64,000 bases of DNA from Triplophysa rosa (taxonomy: Eukaryota > Chordata > Actinopteri > Cypriniformes > Nemacheilidae), in assembly GCF_024868665.1 (NCBI RefSeq), contig NC_079913.1, positions 10,580,895 to 10,644,894 of the forward strand, in the 5' to 3' direction. The first letter of the stretch is position 1. Each line of letters starts with the position of its first letter. Both the position numbers and the translations under genes were made by a program. The notes beneath the pieces are model-generated. The model did no database searches and was not told the DNA's origin. It saw nothing but the letters and a program-made list of their open reading frames with translations. This document shows positions 35,901-44,900 of the stretch, piece by piece.

Positions 35901-38900
35901 CCCCCGCCCTTCAGGGGGTATGCCTGCTCTCGTTCATTTGATTTGTTTAGTCATTTGATTTTTCATTTAAACTTTGTTCATTGGTCTAGCACGATTCAAT
36001 AGCACTGCCTTATGTAAGGAATTATGTTGTTTAATTGGCTAAACTTTCCGTCGGTCATGTTGGCGTTTCCTGATTGGCTGTTTGTGGATTCTATCCGTTT
36101 ACCGCAGTTGAGACCTGTCTGCATTAAGACGCTGTTATAATGGCTGACAAGAGCTATCGCAGTGCCGCGCTACAAAGAAAACTAAAAACTAAAAGACAAG
36201 AACGCGAAAGAACAGCATTTAGTAAAATGGAAATGATGATTATTTAATTTTATTTTACACCTATGGCTCCTCACAGTCGGTGTCCGACAGATCGTTTCAT
36301 CGACAGGTAGATGCAGTAGAGTCTACAAGCTGTTGTTGTTACACTTTCTTTGCTTTTACAAAAAAACATGTTATGCAAAGTGTTGTGTTCTGCAGACAAC
36401 TCTGAATAAAAACAGGTAACATACAGCTTATTTCTAATATTTCCCGTTCTGTGACAATAGGCGGTACTTGTAAATAATATGCAAACACTGTGAAATCCAT
36501 CCATCGTAAATAAAAAATAAAAACATTCTGCTTACTAATATACAAAGTTAAAACAACCAAACCACGGGACGCGTGAAGGGACAAACTGCTCGTGCTTTTT
36601 CAAACCGCGTTTAGATGCAAGTTATTTCATGTCTGACGTTGAGATCTTTGGCAAAATTTGAATGCTAAATTAAGATGATATCTTGCAGATACACCATTCA
36701 TGGATTCGTGGCCCTGTGAGCTGCATTAAACGTTAGATTTACGTACATTTAAGAATTTGACATGAAAATGATGTTATGTTAGATGTAAAGTAATTAAAAT
36801 ATTTGAAACGATTTATAACAGAGGGTTGCCCTATTTTCCCTGCACAACCTCAGTTAACTAGACTTTACAAAACTATGGACCCATCTCATTATTGTGAAAA
36901 TATTTAAGCCATAATAAGACGTTTCGTCTCATTATTATGAATACAATTTCAAAGAGCATTTCAAACTCATAGATCTGTCATATGGTTTACTGATGGAATT
37001 GCAATAGAATACTAATATATTTTTAACGTTGCATTTGTTAACATTAGTTAAGCATTAGATTACGTGTCTGCATTTGTTCATCTTTATTTTCAGTATTTAC
37101 TTATATTTTAAAAAACATTGAACGTGCACCACGAACTAACATGAACAATCGTATTTGGCATTAACTAACAATAAAAAAGATTAATAAATGTTGACAACTG
37201 TTTTGCTCGTTGTTGGTTTCATGTTAATGCAGGGGTTCCCACATTTTATCTGGCCCTCCCGGCTGAGCCTGGTTTCTCCCGAGGTTTTTTTTTCTCAATT
37301 ATTCAGCATTGGAGTTTGGGTTCCTCGCCAGAGCAGAGCAGTGCAGTGTTGGCTTGCTCACCGGGAGACTGCATTTATTTATTTATTTATTTATTAGATA
37401 TTATTTATTATAATGATCTTGCTTGGTCTATAAACACCATGCACTGTGCTGTGTTTTACCTTTCTGTGTTTTTCTTATTTGCTCCTGTAAAGCTGCTTTG
37501 GAACAATGCACATTGTGAAAAGCGCTATATAAATAAAATTGAATTGAATTGAATTGAATTTTAGATCCGAGACGTATAATCTTTCAAGATCCTCCAGAAA
37601 TACAGGGAAAACACACACATTTGTTCCTTTTTAGTAGTTTCTTAGGTAACGCTTTAGATTACGACCCGCAAAGAACTGCGTAAGTAAACTGAATTTACGG
37701 TGTAAGTTTTGGTAACTATAGCGTACCTACGTGTAGTCCCCACTTATATCTGGTTGCTACCCCTTCATAACCCGAATTTAAATATTGTTCCCTTACCTAC
37801 ACGTAGGTACACTATAGTTACCAAAACTTACACCGTAAATTCAGTTTACTTATGCGGTTCTTTGCGGGTCGTAATCTAAAGCGTTACCATTTCTTATTAT
37901 AAATTAATACGTTTAATTGTAATTTTAAAATACATAATGGTAGGGCTGTATGATTATGTCAAAAAACTATATTAGTCCCCTTGATATTGTAATGTTGATG
38001 ATTATTAATGTTGATTGTATTTACATTCAAGTATGTTTGAAACTTCCTACACGCTATAAACGCACCACTTGTGGCTCCCACTCTCAAAACAAGCATTATA
38101 AACGTGTTAACCAATGAACAAGTGTCATTGTTAGTCAATAGAGAAAAAAAACATTTACTAATGCTAACAAACACGTGATTTCAAATAGTACGGGGGCACC
38201 GAAAACGACTCAAGTCCAGGGCCCCATCCTCCTAAATCCGGCCCTGCCCATCGCACTCTTTGTTTTCATTTTTTTGTTTCTTTATCGCTCTTGTGTGAAT
38301 AATGTAAACCTTTTCTGCTCATTGATAGCCACATGAATGCAAATGGTATAGCTAAATCTCTATTGGTCGGTTCATTTCTGATGTACATTATTTGCTGTCA
38401 TGCTTTTCGCAACTTTTCGCGAAAGTTTCACGACTGACAGTTTTCTAAACCATGGGCTAGCGGTTAATACACATTATCTGATACTTTGAGGTCTGGTGAT
38501 GATCTGGTCAGTTTGAATCGTGTTCTGCTATCGTAATCCTTTTCCATCCATTTCTCATTATTTCCTGTGCGTTTCCATTTTTTTTCGAGAATAAGGGTTA
38601 GGCCAAAAATGCAGTTTTTTTTTTCTTGTTTTTTTTTTGTATGTACGGTGAAGTGCTCTGTGCCTCACCATAAAATCGTCCTTCTCTCTAGCAATCTAGA
38701 AATGGATTGTCTGAACGACAGAACCCTCCCTTTGATATTCATAACTTTTACCGCCGGCATGATGCATAAACCGTCACGTGTATGATGAATTGGGTTTTCA
38801 CCTTCATTCTATACAATGCAAAACATATTCATCTCATAAATAAGAAAAGTAAACAGGAACTAGGTTTGATCAGAGAAAATATACTAAATAAACCGAATAG

Positions 38901-41900
38901 GCTTTTTTCTAGCTCTAACACAAATGTAAAACCAGTTATGAGCCCAGGGTCATAGAGGGTCAAGTACTTTATTTGATAAATAAGTCCGTTCTCTGTGTGT
39001 GTCTTGCACATTTTATAATTTCGCCCACGCCCCCTGCAATTCACTATTACATCATGTTTATGTTCGGCACCGAGGTGATTCCCGTTATTACGGGGCTTGT
39101 AATAACAGCCGCATCTCCGATGGCGCCGGCCTGCGTGCGAGAGTACAAACGGCACGCAATATTTAAATTGAGCAGCGGCACAGAGCTAGATTTGATTAAA
39201 AGAGTTGATGAGGTGTAGCGAAATAGCAGTTTGCTTGCGCTGCCGCGATAGCTTTTCTGAAATAAAGCGAATGTCATTGGAAGCCTCATTATCTTTGTCA
39301 TTACCAGCTCAAAACCTCCCCTGGCTCATGCGTTTGTTGCAGTAGCAGCAGCCAGGCTGCGCCGATGGAGTCGAATGCACACGTATTCACAGTTGCTCAC
39401 ACTAAACCAACTCGTGGATAATTATAGTTTTTGTTAAATGGTACGGTCCTGAGTCCTGATTGGTTGACACAGCATTCCAGGTTTGCTAGAATGAACTATT
39501 GTTGTCATCCGAGTTCGAATCGTAACCGTGCTGATATTTACTATAACTTCATGATGAGTGCGACACTGCTCGCATACAAAAATTCCGGAACAAGAAGTTA
39601 TTATTAAATAACAGGGCTTCCACTACATGGTTATCGTGAACAAACGGAATTAGGCAAAATCATTACCGCCGCAATATATTATCAATATCACGATAATAAC
39701 GCTATTATCACAGTAACCGTTGGACTCTTTTGAGAGACAAGTCACGCTTTCAATCAAATTCATCTCTAGTTTTATTTTGTATTTTCTCATGGTCAACAAA
39801 TCGCACTAGTATTGTGATATATTTCCGAGTGAAATACATTTTCAGAATTTGAGGAAAGACTATGAGGACGCGTGAATTAAAAAAGTAATGTTCCACATTG
39901 GTAAATCATTTATAATATAAACTGCAATATTTTATTTTTAAAAAGTTGTCAGTTTTGATTTCATGATTTCATTTGTATGATGTATTTTTTTTAAATACAC
40001 AGTGTAACAATTTTTTAAAAGTTATGTTTTGCTTTAATTTGTACCGTTTCTTTATGAAGTTCAACATGCTGAATACGAAAATCGCATAATTTTTTTTTTA
40101 CAATCGACGTTACTCACAAAAAACAAAAAAATGTTTTCACACATTTATACATTTCGGCATTATTACTCGTACGCAGAAATGACATGGTACTGGCATAACC
40201 ATGAGCTCATATAAAACATAACAGTTACAAAAAATGAGTGGTCCTAAACTTCAGAAGTGTACAATTTGATCGTTTTTGTCTTTTATGACTAATACTGTCT
40301 TCACGAACCAAGTTCCAAACGTAGTCACCCATCATCGCTTCATCCTACATTCCCTGCACAATTTTCTGACAGTGACAGTTGTTTATTTGCAATACCAATA
40401 TATCATAATTAGCGATATAAGCTCAAATTTTACTTGAGCTAAATATACGCTAAAACATTAATGCTACGTGAAAATAAATATGACCGCAATAGTTAGCACA
40501 GCAGAATTGTACAAGAACCGTAAAAAGGGGGCAAAACAAAAACTGTGATATTGCTTCACTTTGTAGTTTACAACCCCCTTATGTAGCACAATGTAGCACA
40601 ATCTCTCAACTTATTGCCTAAATGGCACGGTATCTGTGATGTTTGCTGTCTGAAACACGTGCCCACACACGTATGCAAATGTGTCGTTTAATCATCACAC
40701 GCGCGCATCCAAAACACAGAAATCGAAAGAAAGGCTGGCGCTTTTGAGACCCGATAATAATCTGTGTGCTATTTTAAGACGCAACTCCTGCCGCGAAGAG
40801 GTGGGGGGCTTGTGATGAGGGCTGCTGATGTCACCACTGTTGCCGGGCAACTGGTATGTTTCCAGTTGGAAGTGTGTGGCAGTGACGACCGGCTGTATAA
40901 ACGACCTTAACGCGTGGCCCTGAGCGCCAGCACCTGTCTCTGAGCTGGACCGTGTGTGTGTGTGTGTGTGGACCCGTGTGGCTCCGGCATAGTCTGTCGC
41001 AGTTTCTGACTCGGCTGATCTTTATTAGCCCTGTAAATCAACTTTATATAATAACGGGGCTGGCAGTCATTTGGAAAAACCGGTGACGGCAGGGCATAAA
41101 CTTTAAAGGGACACATCGGTTGTTTAGTCCCAAAATACATTTAGACTAAAATTCTGTTAACACGCTTAGGTTTTCATGCACACGTGTTCTTCATCGACTT
41201 TGTCTTAAAGAAACGCTTTTATTATGAGCACATCATTACGAGCACATATTCACATACGTATTGTGTGTGCACGTCTACGCGCCGTGTGTCACCTGGACAA
41301 AGCGTCTGAGCTTTCTGCATCGCTCGCATTTGAGCTCGTGCCAGACAGACTCGCGGTGCGGCATGCTGAGATGCCAACGGGTCTGTCTGTCTCTGTCTTT
41401 CTCTCTTGCCCGCCGTTCACAGTATTCCTCCAGCATCTGGCTCCGAGGTAGCTGAGGAATAAGTCTCTTTTTATACTTGCGAACTCTTTGTCGCGGGTCA
41501 CGCTGTCTTCTACCACTCGTGAATAGTAGACGGTGTTATGTAAAGCGTGCAGTGCATTGCAAACTCGGTGCTGTTGAATGTGCTTAAATCGCGTTCTTGC
41601 ATTACTGCGGCGACAGCAGACCTCAGAACGGGTTGGAAATAGATGTATCTTCAGTTGCCATTAAATCGTTTGTTATTATTCAAGTAAATGGGAAAATGAC
41701 GACAGATGCATTTACGTTGCTTTTTTTATCCTCGAGCTGCTGCTTTTGTTCTGATGCAGAATGATAAATTATGATCAAATCGTTTTCCTCCGAGTAATTG
41801 AACGTATGTTTAGGGCCACAGACAAATGATGTTTGTGTGTTGTCTAGACCCTTTATCCTAATGTTCGATTTAACCGTTTCAAAGGCAATAATGCTAGTCG

Positions 41901-44900
41901 AGGTTTTTTGCACTAAAACGTTTTTTTTTTAGCTGTTTCTTCCCGAACAGGCCAAATCCCCTACTGTCCCTTTAAGACCTTTGTATGTAAATGACCTCTA
42001 TTACGTGAAATGAATATTGAGAACCCTGCCAAGTTTCTACATTTTAAAATCGACAGGGTATAAACATGCAGAAGTACGTGGTTACATGTTAATGTTGCTC
42101 ATGGTTATTATGGTTTGGGTGGATTTCTCACTCTTAACACGACCATTTCTGTCTCTTTCAGAGAGCGGCTCTGCGATCACAGCCTCCTGTATCGGTCTGG
42201 GCTGCTCACGCACACCCCCTGCTGGTACGGCAGGTAAACCTGTGCCTGGATACAATGGTGAGAATCCTCTGGCGTGCTTCTATATTCTAATGCATTACAT
42301 TCATTCCTGTTGGTTATTCGAAGCTTATACGTCGGCGGTGCTTCGTTAAATTCTTTCTGGCTCTTTGACAGCTTTGGAAGAACAAGACACATTAATAAAT
42401 GCATCAAAGAGAATGAATAAAGCATTTTACTTTTTTATTCTTTGCGTCACAGTGACAGTGATTGATGATGAAATGCAGCAGGTGAAACCAAGGACTCTGG
42501 GAAATATCGTCGTGAAGTGAGTATTTCAGCGTATTTGGGGTTCTTTTGAGAGAGAGTAAAGCGAGAACAGACAATTGTACAGTGAGAGGTGGCATGAAGG
42601 GCCGAAATGTAGCAGGCCGGATTCAAACCTGACCCAGATCTTATTCGGTATCCTCTCTGTAACGGCAGTTCAGTAATATTGCGCTTAAAACATCCCACGA
42701 TTACCTGATATCTGTCACAAAGTCGACCTAACCGTTTTAAACAAATATAAATGAACTCTCCCCGTTAACCAAAAGTTACAGTTTGCAGCTGTCAGAGGAG
42801 AACCGGCCCTTATGGCTGTAGCATATTTTTTCTCTCCATTAAATCTGTACGTATTCTATACATTTAATAATTCCCTTTTTTAATTTTTTATTTATTTTTT
42901 AAACAAAGCTACCTTGAAACAGCGAAACACTGTTAGAAAGTGCTGTATACAATAAAACTCATCTGTACGAGCACCACTACTCCTTTACTTTCTTTTACTT
43001 TACTTTCCAATAAGAAATAACAACCAAACAACTGCGTGGTTACATCTACAGCTCTATGCAGGATATTGCAAAATCTGTATCATCTTACCACAAACCCAAC
43101 GGTCTTTCTCGTGAAGACGCTCGTATTTTAATACGTAACGCAGGCCTAGTTAGATACGTCGCGTATCGTAAAGATGTTAACTTTTTTGTTTGATCTCCAC
43201 AAATAATTCTCCGTTTCTGTGCCTTCCGTTTCAGTCTACCTCAAATCACCTCCTCTACACAATAAAGGATTTCCTGACACAAAGCCAAGGCAGACAAGAA
43301 TCTTTTCATCACAGATCTGAGTTGAAAATCAAAGTCTCGTGACGAGGACATTAAGCCTGAGTTTGAGCCGAATGGCTAATAGGTTCTCGTCTCATAGCGT
43401 CAGGTTTGAAAAGGCATTCTTTTTGTCATCTCTCAGGCTTTACTTAACGCACAATGCCTATCTATGCCGGAAAAGCATCGCCCGCCGCGGTGGAAACTAA
43501 TCTCATTGATGTTTGTTTGGCGACTGATAGATTTTAATCGGGAGCGTGTTTGATAGCCTCGCGGACACACGTTCAGATTAAAACGAAACGATGGCGTGTC
43601 AGAACAAGATGTCCCGGCTGCACATTAAATGGGTTTTTTATGTTGTACGTACAAGCCGTAATGAAATATTTTGAGGAATATTGCCTGTCCAGGTTTGTAT
43701 GAAAGTCAAATAAAAATGACAACTTAATTACATCAATTAATGTCACGTACGAGTATTTACCGGGATCACCCTTAAACAAAGTTATTTTCATTACTGCATT
43801 TCGGCAGACAAGTCTGTCACTGGCCTGCGGTTCACAGCAATCTATTTTGCAATCTGTAAAAGGTCGTGTTTGTACTCTTTAGAATGGTCTGACCCTGAAA
43901 GGTTGAATAACGTGACATCGTTTGATGGTTAAAAGAAGAACAAGGTCACGTTTCGAAGCTTTTCTTTCTGAAAGCATCCCTTTCTCTCTCAACAGGCGTC
44001 CTCTCCCGCCCGGGGCCGCTCTCAATCTCTGGCAGAATGAAGAGCTGTTCAAAGACCTGTATTTCACCAAGTTCCCAGTAAGGTTTCTCACACACGCCTC
44101 GCAATCGCTTTCGACATAAAAACGTTGAATACAGCGTCTGTTTTCGCTTGTGATGTTTAAGCTACGACAAGAGCTACCATTAAGGTCGGTTTCACATTTA
44201 GTTCGATTGCCTGGTCCGAACCCGTTTAGTTCGATTGCCCCCCCCCTTTTTGTCTTTTTTAGAGCTTTGACATTTAATTCTCATACATTTTTGATTCAGC
44301 TTTGAATATTGTTCTGAATATAAATAAATATGTTTTTTTCTTGGAAATACATCGGAAAATATAGGTTTGTCATATATTTAAGGTTTATGCTTTTTTTAGG
44401 CAAATACTTGTAAATTAAGTAAATTGATCAGGAGTGAAGCCACCATTGATATGCTATCAGTCATAAAAATGCTTCTAGTCTGTTTTTTTCTCACTTACAA
44501 GACTACAATAAAATTTGACTTCTATGTTAATGAAATTTTGGTAGACTGGTTGTCACACTGAGATTAGCCTAAATAATATTAAACTGTACTGCCGGTTATT
44601 TTTATGGTATGTGCTTTAGTTTTTATTGTGCTGTGGTGGTACATTTTACAAGTATTACAATGCTTTAGTTACAATAAATACACTAAAATATGTAACATGC
44701 AGGCACTACAGCTCCCCCTAGTGTCTGTTATAGAGATGTGCAATAATTGCAATGATCTGAAACAATCGCGATGAGACGATTAGTTAATAATCGTGACAGC
44801 CCTAGTCACCTAGTGGCAAAATGCATAATAATGCAATGCAAATAATGCGAAATAAACTTTAACCGCAAAGAAATTGGTGTTGTACTCCCGTAGTAGGAAA

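Larger units (their letters stand above)
35855..38246. mobile_element. hAT transposon, degenerate, with nested insertions
   Basis: Flanked by a perfect 8-bp duplication CCCATCGC (35847-35854 and 38247-38254), the hAT hallmark. The ends are short inverted repeats: CAAGGCCGGACTTACC on the left, CAGGGCCGGATTTAGG as complement of the right. The 2.4-kb body has no intact transposase. A short frame from 36140 ([20 protein letters not shown]) may be an N-terminal remnant, but that is a guess. A LINE tail (37228-37560) and a fold-back MITE (37645-37888) sit inside it. Confidence 0.85.

Noticed and set aside
40907..41516. Several ORFs on both strands near the CpG-enriched part of acss3 intron 9
   Set aside because: Overlapping frames on both strands without domains or splice support; an effect of GC-rich sequence with few stops.
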